Positions 1 to 5,195 of a stretch of DNA of 5,195 nt are shown one piece after another. The position numbers were made by a program, and so were the translations under genes. Source of the DNA: Campylobacteraceae bacterium (GTDB taxonomy: Bacteria > Campylobacterota > Campylobacteria > Campylobacterales > Sulfurovaceae); assembly GCA_026986355.1 (NCBI GenBank), contig JALSOO010000015.1:1-5195 (forward strand), in the 5' to 3' direction. Positions within the stretch are counted from its first letter, which is position 1. The number at the start of each line of letters is the position of its first letter. Under the pieces are notes generated by a model, which searched no databases, was not told where the DNA came from, and was given only the letters and a program-made list of their open reading frames with translations.

Positions 1-483
1 TTGGTAGCTTGTGCCAAAACATCTGCTGTGGTCAATATCAAAAAAGGTCAGTTTCTAGCACCACAAGCTATGGAACACTCTGTGGCTAAAGTATTGAAGA
101 CAAGAGGGTTTGATGGAGAGGTAACTTATGAGAATGCAGAAAAATATAAGGTATGGCTTACTGAACGAGGTTCAACTTTTGGTTATGGTAACTTGGTAGT
201 AGATATGAGAGGATTAAAACAGATGAGAGAGTTTGCTCCTGTTATCTTTGATGCTACCCATTCAGTACAACAACCTGCTTCTGGTAGTGCTACAAGTGGA
301 GGAGATAGCTCTTTAGTTCCATATCTTGCTAGAGGTGCATCAGCTGTTGGTGTAGATGGGTTCTTTTTTGAGACACACTTTGACCCATCTATCGCTCTTA
401 GTGATGGTGCAAATATGATAAAATTGGATAGATTAGAGACTCTGATAGCTCAAATTGATGCTATAAGAACTATTGTTGAGTAG
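1..483 (+). CDS. kdsA: 3-deoxy-8-phosphooctulonate synthase (KdsA), C-terminal part, cut by the window's left edge
   Basis: Cytoplasmic enzyme that condenses phosphoenolpyruvate with arabinose 5-phosphate to give Kdo 8-phosphate, the precursor of Kdo in lipopolysaccharide. The 160 visible residues are the C-terminal part of a family usually about 270-285 aa long. The first codon (TTG) lies inside the conserved block that leads into the AKT-AVVNIKK-QF-AP segment, so it is not a start. Visible landmarks are TERG-TFGYGNLVVDMR (residues 54-70), DATHSVQQP with His87, FFETH with Glu124, and SDGA with Asp135. From family knowledge, His87, Glu124 and Asp135 correspond to three metal ligands of the metal-dependent class; the fourth, a Cys near the N-terminus, is outside the window. 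Ser134 and Ala137, where the metal-free class has Cys and Pro, also suggest the metal-dependent class (inference). About nine extra residues (around 37-50) precede TERG compared with my memory of the Aquifex enzyme. The stop TAG is followed 54 bases later by ribH on the same strand. Confidence 0.96.
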   Translation: MVACAKTSAVVNIKKGQFLAPQAMEHSVAKVLKTRGFDGEVTYENAEKYKVWLTERGSTFGYGNLVVDMRGLKQMREFAPVIFDATHSVQQPASGSATSGGDSSLVPYLARGASAVGVDGFFFETHFDPSIALSDGANMIKLDRLETLIAQIDAIRTIVE

Positions 484-502
484 TAAAAGATTAATAATTG
501 GT

Positions 503-508
503 TATAAT
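503..508 (+). promoter_or_regulatory. Possible sigma-70 -10 box upstream of ribH
   Basis: A perfect TATAAT lies in the AT-rich kdsA-ribH spacer, 29 bases before the ribH start codon. No convincing -35 hexamer is seen, but in Campylobacterota the -35 region is poorly conserved, so its absence is weak evidence against. It could give ribH-nusB its own transcription in addition to read-through from kdsA. AT-rich spacers produce TATAAT by chance, so this is tentative. Confidence 0.4.
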
Positions 509-524
509 CTGAAAAAACAAAATT

Positions 525-530
525 AGGAGA
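525..530 (+). promoter_or_regulatory. Ribosome binding site of ribH
   Basis: AGGAGA sits 7 bases before the ATG at 538. It is the strongest Shine-Dalgarno match in the spacer and fixes the ribH start. Confidence 0.75.
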
Positions 531-537
531 GTAATAG

Positions 538-1008
538 ATGAGAATAGTAGAGGGTAATTTAAGTGTAGATACGACTAAAAAGGTAGCAATTATCAATGCA
601 CGATTTAACCATTTTATCACAGATAGATTGGTAGAGGGAGCAAAAGATGTATATACACGACATGGTGGAGATGCAGATAATTTAGATTTAATCTTAGTAC
701 CAGGTGCATTTGAGATTCCATTTGCACTAGATAAAGCATTGGCATCAGGTAGATATGATGCAGTATGTTGTTTAGGTGCTGTTATCCGTGGGGCTACTCC
801 TCATTTTGATTATGTTTCAGCTGAAGCAACCAAAGGGATTGCAAGTGCAACGATGAAACACGGCAAACCAGTTACTTATGGAGTTTTGACTGTAAATAGC
901 ATAGAACAAGCAATAGAGAGAGCAGGTACAAAAGCAGGTAATAAAGGTGGCGAGGCGATGGCAGGGCTTATTGAGATGATGAATCTATATACAGCATTAG
1001 AATCGTAG
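538..1008 (+). CDS. ribH: 6,7-dimethyl-8-ribityllumazine synthase (RibH)
   Basis: Penultimate enzyme of riboflavin synthesis. It condenses 5-amino-6-ribitylamino-uracil with 3,4-dihydroxy-2-butanone 4-phosphate to form lumazine; family members assemble as pentamers or 60-mer capsids in the cytoplasm. At 156 aa it is full length for the family. Motifs in order: ARFN (21-24) with the ring-stacking Phe23, VPGAFEIP (54-61), GAVIRG-TPHFDYV (80-93) with His89 matching the catalytic histidine, YGVLTVN (114-120), and ERAG-KAGNKGGEA (127-140) with Arg128 matching the phosphate-binding arginine. The residue after VIRG is Ala rather than the common Glu, a position where the family varies. The start is fixed by the AGGAGA site 7 bases upstream and by the usual MRIVEGNL opening. 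It lies between kdsA and nusB, an order I recall from Campylobacter jejuni. No riboflavin (FMN) riboswitch is visible in the short leader. Confidence 0.98.
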   Translation: MRIVEGNLSVDTTKKVAIINARFNHFITDRLVEGAKDVYTRHGGDADNLDLILVPGAFEIPFALDKALASGRYDAVCCLGAVIRGATPHFDYVSAEATKGIASATMKHGKPVTYGVLTVNSIEQAIERAGTKAGNKGGEAMAGLIEMMNLYTALES

Positions 1009-1036
1009 ACTACACCATAAAAATATATATTTTAAA

Positions 1037-1040
1037 AAGG
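1037..1040 (+). promoter_or_regulatory. Ribosome binding site of nusB
   Basis: An AAGG core, within a run of A's, lies 10 bases before the ATG at 1051. It is a weak, long-spaced Shine-Dalgarno in an otherwise AT-only 42-base gap after ribH. There is no room for a terminator, so co-transcription with ribH is likely. Confidence 0.5.
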
Positions 1041-1050
1041 CATACAAAAT

Positions 1051-1506
1051 ATGGCAACACGACACCAAGCAAGAACAGCAGTAGTAGGATTACTATATGC
1101 TTATGATTTAGGTAATGAGAATATCTCAAAATATGCAGATAAAATCTTAGAAGAGGATAAGATACGAAATAGACAGCGAGAGTTTTCACATAAGCTTTTT
1201 CAAGGAACAATAGATAATCTATTGACAATTGATAGAGAGATTCAAAAACATCTAAAAGGTTGGAACTATCAATCTATTGGTAAAGTAGAGAAGTCTATTA
1301 TGCGTTTAGCTACCTATGAGATTATGATAGAGGGAGTAGATAAAAGAATTATTATCAATGAAGCGATTGAACTATCAAAAACTTTAGCTGATGATAAATC
1401 TCCTAAATTTATAAACGCTATTTTAGATGCCATAGGCAAAGATGAATCAGCAAATATCGAAAAGCCAAAAGAGGTAGAAGTTCCTAAAGAGAAACCAACT
1501 ATTTAA
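1051..1506 (+). CDS. nusB: Transcription antitermination factor NusB
   Basis: Small all-helical RNA-binding protein. With NusE (ribosomal protein S10) it binds boxA in rRNA leaders and prevents premature termination of rRNA operons. Family features: the N-terminal TRHQARTAVVGLLYAYDL (3-20) with the R-ARE/RTxA-like basic helix, the central KGWNYQSIGKVEKSIMRLATYEI (69-91, matching the usual W-l-r-drld-ilRlalyEl block), and INEAIELSKTLADDKSPKFINAILD (102-126, matching the INEaVelaK-f--d-s--FvNgvLd signature). The domain ends near residue 130. A further 21 residues (131-151), rich in Lys, Glu and Pro (IEKPKEVEVPKEKPTI at the end), form a tail not needed for the fold. The gene follows ribH by 42 bases on the same strand. 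In C. jejuni, as I recall, pyrF comes next; here it does not. Confidence 0.96.
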   Translation: MATRHQARTAVVGLLYAYDLGNENISKYADKILEEDKIRNRQREFSHKLFQGTIDNLLTIDREIQKHLKGWNYQSIGKVEKSIMRLATYEIMIEGVDKRIIINEAIELSKTLADDKSPKFINAILDAIGKDESANIEKPKEVEVPKEKPTI

Positions 1507-1515
1507 ATTATTTTT

Positions 1516-1532
1516 CGGGATTTGTAAACCCG
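1516..1532 (+). repeat. Short GC-rich imperfect palindrome in the nusB-mqnC spacer
   Basis: CGGG (1516-1519) pairs with CCCG (1529-1532) around a 9-base centre that can add two A-T pairs past one A-A mismatch. The GC-rich run continues to about 1549 (CGACCTGCTC, then AAAACCC) and contrasts with the AT-rich spacer around it. No T-run follows on the + strand, and on the - strand the hairpin is followed by A's, so it is not a standard intrinsic terminator. It looks more like a lone or decayed REP-type palindrome, but a single copy cannot establish that. Confidence 0.4.
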
Positions 1533-1576
1533 ACCTGCTCTAAAACCCACATCATATATCTTTAATATAAGCATAG

Positions 1577-1582
1577 TATAAT
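1577..1582 (+). promoter_or_regulatory. Likely sigma-70 -10 box of the mqnC-M16 unit
   Basis: A perfect TATAAT lies 24 bases before the mqnC ATG, preceded by an AT-rich stretch with a TTTAATATAA run, as is usual for Campylobacterota promoters that lack a fixed -35 box. The expected transcript start is near 1588-1590, leaving a leader of under 20 bases that holds the ribosome binding site. Its position in the only real spacer between same-strand genes supports a separate transcription unit. Confidence 0.6.
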
Positions 1583-1595
1583 CCTATAGATTAAA

Positions 1596-1601
1596 AAAGG
1601 A
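1596..1601 (+). promoter_or_regulatory. Ribosome binding site of mqnC
   Basis: AAAGGA lies 5 bases before the ATG at 1607 and supports that start. Confidence 0.7.
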
Positions 1602-1606
1602 TAGAT

Positions 1607-2668
1607 ATGAGTGCTTTAAATAGTAGAAGAATGACTGTAGATGAAGCTGTTGATTTGATTGAGAATGCAGATTTAAAAACACTTGGACGTATGGCAAGTG
1701 AGGTAAAAGAGATGTTGCACCCTAAAAAAGTAACGACATTTGTAGTCGATAGAAACATAAACTATACCAATATCTGTTGGGTTGATTGTAAGTTTTGTGC
1801 CTTTTATACTCATGAGAAAAAAGAAGATGCGTATATATTAACTTTTGATGAGATAGACCAAAAGATAGATGAGCTTATTGCTATTGGTGGTACACAGATA
1901 CTATTTCAAGGAGGAGTACACCCAAAATTGGAGATAGAGTGGTATGAAGATTTAGTTGAGCATATTCATAATAAATATCCTACTATTACTATTCATGGAT
2001 TTTCAGCTATCGAGATTGATTATATTGCTAAGCGTTCACATCTAACTATATCAGAGGTATTAGCACGGCTCAAAGCCAAAGGATTAAGCTCCATACCAGG
2101 GGCAGGAGCAGAGCTATTATCTGATAGAGTTCGTGATATTATTGCACCCAAAAAGCTAGGTACAGATACGTGGTTAGAGGTACATAGAGAGGCTCATAAA
2201 CTAGGTGTTAAATCAACAGCTACCATGATGTATGGAACGGTTGAGACGACACGAGAGATAGTAGAACATTTTGAGCATGTTCGTAAGCTACAAGATGAGA
2301 CAGGTGGATTTAGAGCCTTTATTATGTGGTCATATCAGAGTGATCATACTCAACTCAAAAGAGAGTTGCCTACCATTAGCAAAAGTACTCCAAATCAATA
2401 TCTACGTTATTTAGCTGTGGCTAGGTTATTTTTGGATAATATCCCCAATATTCAAAGCTCATGGGTGACACAAGGTAGTTATATTGGTCAGATGGCTCTA
2501 AAGTTTGGAGCAAATGATTTAGGTTCAACTATGATGGAGGAGAATGTAGTCTCATCAGCAGGTGCTTCAAATAGTATGAATCAAGATGAGATGATAGAGC
2601 TTATTCGTGATATAGGTGAAAACCCTGCTAAACGAAATACAGCTTATGAGATTTTGGAGAGATTTTAA
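1607..2668 (+). CDS. mqnC: Cyclic dehypoxanthinyl futalosine synthase (MqnC), radical SAM enzyme of menaquinone synthesis
   Basis: In the futalosine route to menaquinone this cytoplasmic radical SAM enzyme cyclises dehypoxanthine futalosine to a spiro intermediate, which MqnD then processes. The 353 aa match the family length. The [4Fe-4S]-binding CxxxCxxC motif is CWVDCKFC (Cys57, Cys61, Cys64), preceded by VDRNINYTNI and followed by AFY, as in MqnC. Further blocks are GGTQILFQGGVHP (94-106, SAM-binding region), HGFSAIEI (130-137), SIPGAGAELL (162-171), TATMMYGTVETT (204-215), QDETGGFRAFI (229-239) and SWVTQG with GANDLGSTMMEENVV (285-315). The QDETGGF, SWVTQG and GSTMxEENVV blocks favour MqnC over its relative MqnE. 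The PG-GAE block has Ala where many MqnC proteins have Gly. It begins after its own -10 box and leads directly into the M16 gene, 2 bases away. I recall the same pairing in Helicobacter pylori (HP0656-HP0657) and C. jejuni (Cj0462-Cj0463). Confidence 0.95.
   Translation: MSALNSRRMTVDEAVDLIENADLKTLGRMASEVKEMLHPKKVTTFVVDRNINYTNICWVDCKFCAFYTHEKKEDAYILTFDEIDQKIDELIAIGGTQILFQGGVHPKLEIEWYEDLVEHIHNKYPTITIHGFSAIEIDYIAKRSHLTISEVLARLKAKGLSSIPGAGAELLSDRVRDIIAPKKLGTDTWLEVHREAHKLGVKSTATMMYGTVETTREIVEHFEHVRKLQDETGGFRAFIMWSYQSDHTQLKRELPTISKSTPNQYLRYLAVARLFLDNIPNIQSSWVTQGSYIGQMALKFGANDLGSTMMEENVVSSAGASNSMNQDEMIELIRDIGENPAKRNTAYEILERF
2656..2661 (+). promoter_or_regulatory. Ribosome binding site for the upstream start of the M16 gene
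   Basis: GGAGAG, inside the last codons of mqnC, lies 9 bases before the ATG at 2671. This fits translational coupling to mqnC and competes with the stronger site at 2708-2713. Confidence 0.55.
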
Positions 2669-2670
2669 GA

Positions 2671-3957
2671 ATGATAAAAAATATATTAGCAACTATAGTT
2701 ATAATACAAGGAGTTTTAATGGGTGCAACCCTTACCAAAATAGATATAAATGGTACAGAAGTACCGATGATATTTGAAGAGAATAGAAATCTACCAATAG
2801 TCTCAATGCAGTTGATTTTTCAAAATAGTGGGACATTGAGTGATAGCAAAAATGGTTTAGTTAAATTAACAGCTAAACTTTTAAATGAGGGTACAAAAAA
2901 AGAGGGAGCAAGTGGTTTTGCTACGAAACTTGAAAATAGAGCAATATCTTTGGGTATACATGCAGGTCAAGAGACATATGTTTTTGATTTAGACTCTCTA
3001 AAGAGTGAGTTTAATTATGGTGTAGATTTACTAAAAGAGCTTATATTAGACCCTAACTATACAGAAGATACATTAGAGAAGATAAAAAAACAGACAATAG
3101 GAGAGCTAAAGCGTAAAGAGAGTGATTTTGACTATATATCCTCTCTCAAGATGAAAGGTATGTTATTCCCAAATACACCTTTAGCTAAGCCATCTCTTGG
3201 GACAGTAGAGAGTATAGAGAGTATTAAACTAGAAGATATAAAAAGATATATATCAGAGCATTTAGGATTGGAAAATGTTATTGTTGTTATCGGTGGAGAT
3301 ATAAATGAGACAGAAGCGAAAATAGTAAGTAAAGAAGTTCTATCTCTACTTCCACACTCTCATACCCAATCTATACCTCATATCAAACCAATTGCACAAA
3401 AAAAGATAGATAAGAGTATTGTTGATAGTCAACAAGCATATATATATTTTGGTTCTCCATTGAATGTAGATTATAACTCTAGTGAACGATATATAGCTAG
3501 AGTAGCCTCATTTATCTTGGGAAGTTCAGGCTTTGGTTCGAGATTAATGGAAGAGATTCGAGTAAAAAGAGGTTTAGCATATTCAGCATATAGTCGTTTC
3601 TCTATCAATAAAACAAATAGTTACTTTTCAGGATATTTACAGACAAAAGTATCTAGTGGAGATGAGGCAGTTAAAGGTGTACAAGATGTAGTGAAACTAT
3701 TTTTGGATAAAGGGGTAACCAACGAGGAGTTGACCTCTGCCAAGCAGTTTCTTTTGGGTTCTGAACCACTAAGGAATGAGACTCTATCACAGCGTCTTAA
3801 TCGTGCATTTCAAGAGTATTATAATGAGCGTCCATTAGGTGCATATGTTGAGGATTTAAAAAAGATAGAGGGTTTAACTCTAAAGGAGTTAAATGGGTTT
3901 ATTAAAAATCATAAAGAGATAGAAAACATCTCATTTTCTGTAGTGACGGGGAAATAG
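2671..3957 (+). CDS. Exported M16 (pitrilysin/processing-peptidase) family protein lacking the zinc-binding HxxEH motif
   Basis: 428 aa, the length of a two-domain M16B subunit. Residues 3-19 (one Lys, then a hydrophobic run ending LMGA) look like a Sec signal peptide, implying a periplasmic protein. The N-terminal M16 domain spans about 24-175 and the M16_C domain about 180-365. Where active members carry G-L-x-HxxEH, this protein reads GLVKLTAKLLNEGT (62-75), so the two His ligands and the Glu base are Lys65, Lys69 and Ala68, and it should not bind zinc or cleave peptides. The R/Y substrate-binding pair of the second domain is kept in EIRVKRGLAYS (295-305; Arg300, Tyr304). In known M16B pairs one subunit carries HxxEH and the other R/Y, so this is probably the non-catalytic partner (inference). 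No active partner lies in the window. It follows mqnC by 2 bases and overlaps the convergent EAL gene by 27. In Helicobacter the equivalent is called ymxG, as I recall. A second in-frame start at 2719 is possible. Confidence 0.92.
   Translation: MIKNILATIVIIQGVLMGATLTKIDINGTEVPMIFEENRNLPIVSMQLIFQNSGTLSDSKNGLVKLTAKLLNEGTKKEGASGFATKLENRAISLGIHAGQETYVFDLDSLKSEFNYGVDLLKELILDPNYTEDTLEKIKKQTIGELKRKESDFDYISSLKMKGMLFPNTPLAKPSLGTVESIESIKLEDIKRYISEHLGLENVIVVIGGDINETEAKIVSKEVLSLLPHSHTQSIPHIKPIAQKKIDKSIVDSQQAYIYFGSPLNVDYNSSERYIARVASFILGSSGFGSRLMEEIRVKRGLAYSAYSRFSINKTNSYFSGYLQTKVSSGDEAVKGVQDVVKLFLDKGVTNEELTSAKQFLLGSEPLRNETLSQRLNRAFQEYYNERPLGAYVEDLKKIEGLTLKELNGFIKNHKEIENISFSVVTGK
2708..2713 (+). promoter_or_regulatory. 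Internal Shine-Dalgarno that could set an alternative start for the M16 protein
   Basis: AAGGAG lies 5 bases before an in-frame ATG at 2719 (Met17 of the long form). It is a better match than the site for the upstream ATG. Initiation here would remove nearly all of the predicted signal peptide and leave a cytoplasmic protein of 412 aa. I kept the upstream start because the extra residues make a plausible signal peptide and begin right after the mqnC stop. Confidence 0.45.
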
Positions 3958-5195
3958 AGGCAAATTTTCTGCTTTTCCAAAGTAGTATCCTTGTGAATAG
4001 TCTACTCCTAATTCACAAAGGATATTAAAGATATTCTCATTCTCTACATATTCAGCAATTATTTTAATATTTTGTTTTTTTGAAAAGTGAACAATAGTCT
4101 CTATCATATCTTGGGAGAATTTATCATTTTCTATATTTTTGATAAGAGAGCCATCAATTTTGATATAGTCTGGTTGATACTCTAGAACTCTTGAAAAGTT
4201 GGATAGACCTGCTCCAAAATCATCAATAGCAATTTTTATATTAAATGATTTAATATCTTTTATAAACTCTTTGATGATATTTTTATCATTTATCTTTTCA
4301 TCTTCGAGAAGTTCAACTACCACTCTATGTGTCTCTTTTTGATGTATTTTTAATAGTTCAATAAACTCTTTTCTAGTCTCTTTTTGTTCAATATCTAGTG
4401 AAGATAGATTGATACTAATATTCATTTTAGTATTATAGAGAGCAAGAAATGAGTTGTTTAGAACAATAGATGTGATTTTCCTATAATATTTACTCTCTTT
4501 AGCTGTATCTAAAAAGTGGTATGGTGGTATAATATTTTTATCTTTATCAATTAGCCGTACTAGGGATTCATACTTTTCTATCTCTTTTGTTCTATTATTG
4601 ACAATGGGTTGAAAATATGAGACGATATTATATGAGTCTATCGCCTCTTGTATCATTTGGAATGTTTGGAGTTTATTCTGAGCAATTTTTTGTTCTTCTT
4701 CAATTAGCTTATTTGCAATAATAAAATCTTTTTTATTTTCTAGTAGTTTTGACATACCAATTTTTGCATTTTCCAATGGCTCTCTCCCGTGAGCAACACT
4801 TATCAAAATAGATAGAGTATAATCTATTTTACCTATTTTAATTTTTGCTTCATTAACACTCTTTTGAAACTTTTTTATTTTACTATAAAATATATCTATA
4901 TCTTTGTTGTTAGGTTTATACTCTTTAGCAAATATAAACTCTCCATTTTCGACTATATAAATCTTTGAAAATTTACACTTAGTTGGAATATGTTTTAGTA
5001 ACTCTTTAGCAAAAAGATATTGGAGCTTTTTAGCAATCTTTTGTGTTAAAAATTTCTCAATATAGTTAAACTCTTCTATTTTTATTAATATAACAATATT
5101 ATCTTTTAAATCTTCTAATAAATTGTGAAACTCCTCGTATGGGTGGATAGTGTTGACAACATGAAAAGAGGATGTTTTACTATTTTTAATATTTA
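3931..5195 (-). CDS. Degenerate-GGDEF / EAL protein, probable c-di-GMP phosphodiesterase; N-terminus beyond the right edge
   Basis: The reading frame is open from the right edge to the TGA at 3931-3933, giving 420 visible residues. The TTG at 4804-4806 is an internal Leu codon inside the GGDEF fold, not the start. Residues about 14-160 resemble a GGDEF domain, but the signature is VENGEF (81-86), the metal-site segment reads LIKIEEF (36-42), and no RxxD inhibitory site precedes it, so cyclase activity is unlikely. A linker rich in Lys, Glu and Gln (about 160-178) leads to the EAL domain (about 180-415), which breaks c-di-GMP down to pGpG. There the motif is ESL (Glu209), followed by INLS (Asn262), ELLE (Glu294, Glu297), DDFGAG (Asp324, Asp325), YIKID (Lys345), AEYVE (Glu381) and QGYYFG (Gln401). 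These cover the known metal and catalytic positions, so activity is expected (inference). Any sensor domain would lie outside the window. The C-terminal codons overlap the M16 gene. Confidence 0.93.
   Translation of the reverse strand, partial: NIKNSKTSSFHVVNTIHPYEEFHNLLEDLKDNIVILIKIEEFNYIEKFLTQKIAKKLQYLFAKELLKHIPTKCKFSKIYIVENGEFIFAKEYKPNNKDIDIFYSKIKKFQKSVNEAKIKIGKIDYTLSILISVAHGREPLENAKIGMSKLLENKKDFIIANKLIEEEQKIAQNKLQTFQMIQEAIDSYNIVSYFQPIVNNRTKEIEKYESLVRLIDKDKNIIPPYHFLDTAKESKYYRKITSIVLNNSFLALYNTKMNISINLSSLDIEQKETRKEFIELLKIHQKETHRVVVELLEDEKINDKNIIKEFIKDIKSFNIKIAIDDFGAGLSNFSRVLEYQPDYIKIDGSLIKNIENDKFSQDMIETIVHFSKKQNIKIIAEYVENENIFNILCELGVDYSQGYYFGKAENLPLFPRHYRK

Noticed and set aside
1..3. TTG at the first base as the kdsA start
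   Set aside because: The residues it begins are internal to the KdsA fold, and about 110 N-terminal residues of the family are missing; the gene is cut by the window edge.
1010..1228. 72-codon hydrophobic open frame on the - strand across the ribH-nusB gap and the nusB start
   Set aside because: It lies mostly antisense to the well-supported nusB gene, has no recognisable ribosome binding site or homology, and its Phe/Leu/Tyr-rich composition is what antisense reading of AT-rich sequence produces.
1516..1532. Intrinsic terminator for the kdsA-ribH-nusB unit
   Set aside because: The GC stem is only four pairs before a mismatch and no T-run follows on the + strand. It may still slow transcription but cannot be called a standard terminator.
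2700..2705. TATAAT inside the M16 signal-peptide codons as a promoter for the short form
   Set aside because: A transcript starting about 7 bases downstream would begin within or after the AAGGAG site and leave almost no leader. AT-rich codons readily create this hexamer.
3950..3978. Imperfect hairpin (GGAAA...TTTCC with an inner GCA/TGC) near the convergent gene ends as a bidirectional terminator
   Set aside because: The stem is short, AT-rich and bulged, and lacks a following T-run on either strand; part of it is coding sequence of both genes.
4804..4806. TTG as the start of the EAL gene
   Set aside because: The frame stays open upstream to the window edge, and the upstream translation forms the rest of a GGDEF-like domain, so the TTG is an internal Leu codon.
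1..5195. CRISPR arrays, tRNA/rRNA genes, insertion sequences, phage genes, toxin-antitoxin pairs or riboswitches
   Set aside because: I read both strands and found no regularly spaced repeats, tRNA-like cloverleaf, transposase motifs or aptamer-like conserved structures; coding density leaves almost no room for them.

Overview
The window is AT-rich, with AGA-heavy, A/T-ending codon use, and encodes a compact set of housekeeping genes typical of Campylobacterota (the Campylobacter, Helicobacter, Sulfurimonas and Sulfurovum lineage). Three things support this: the kdsA-ribH-nusB order, the futalosine-pathway menaquinone gene mqnC, and the pairing of mqnC with an M16 'zinc protease-like' gene, which I recall from Helicobacter and Campylobacter genomes. 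I cannot name the genus from the sequence alone.

Layout: 1-483 is the 3' part of kdsA (lipopolysaccharide Kdo synthesis), followed on the same strand by ribH (riboflavin synthesis, 538-1008) and nusB (transcription antitermination and rRNA processing, 1051-1506). These three look like one co-directional cluster, with a possible extra promoter before ribH. A 100-base spacer (1507-1606) follows. It holds a small GC-rich imperfect palindrome and a good -10 box, and probably separates two transcription units. The second unit is mqnC (1607-2668) and, two bases later, an exported M16-family protein (2671-3957) whose zinc-binding HxxEH motif is gone. The opposite strand (3931-5195) carries the C-terminal 420 residues of a GGDEF-EAL protein. 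It runs off the right edge, converges on the M16 gene and overlaps it by 27 bases. The GGDEF half is degenerate and the EAL half keeps all the usual catalytic residues, so it reads as a c-di-GMP phosphodiesterase.

Functionally the window mixes envelope synthesis (kdsA), cofactors (ribH, mqnC), RNA metabolism (nusB), a probable periplasmic pseudo-peptidase and c-di-GMP signalling. I see no phage, CRISPR, insertion sequence, tRNA or rRNA gene, and no clear new system. The most interesting points are the peptidase that has lost its catalytic motif, its two competing start sites with different predicted locations, the degenerate-GGDEF/intact-EAL architecture, and the repeat-like palindrome in the one real spacer. 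No gene-free stretch exceeds 100 bases.
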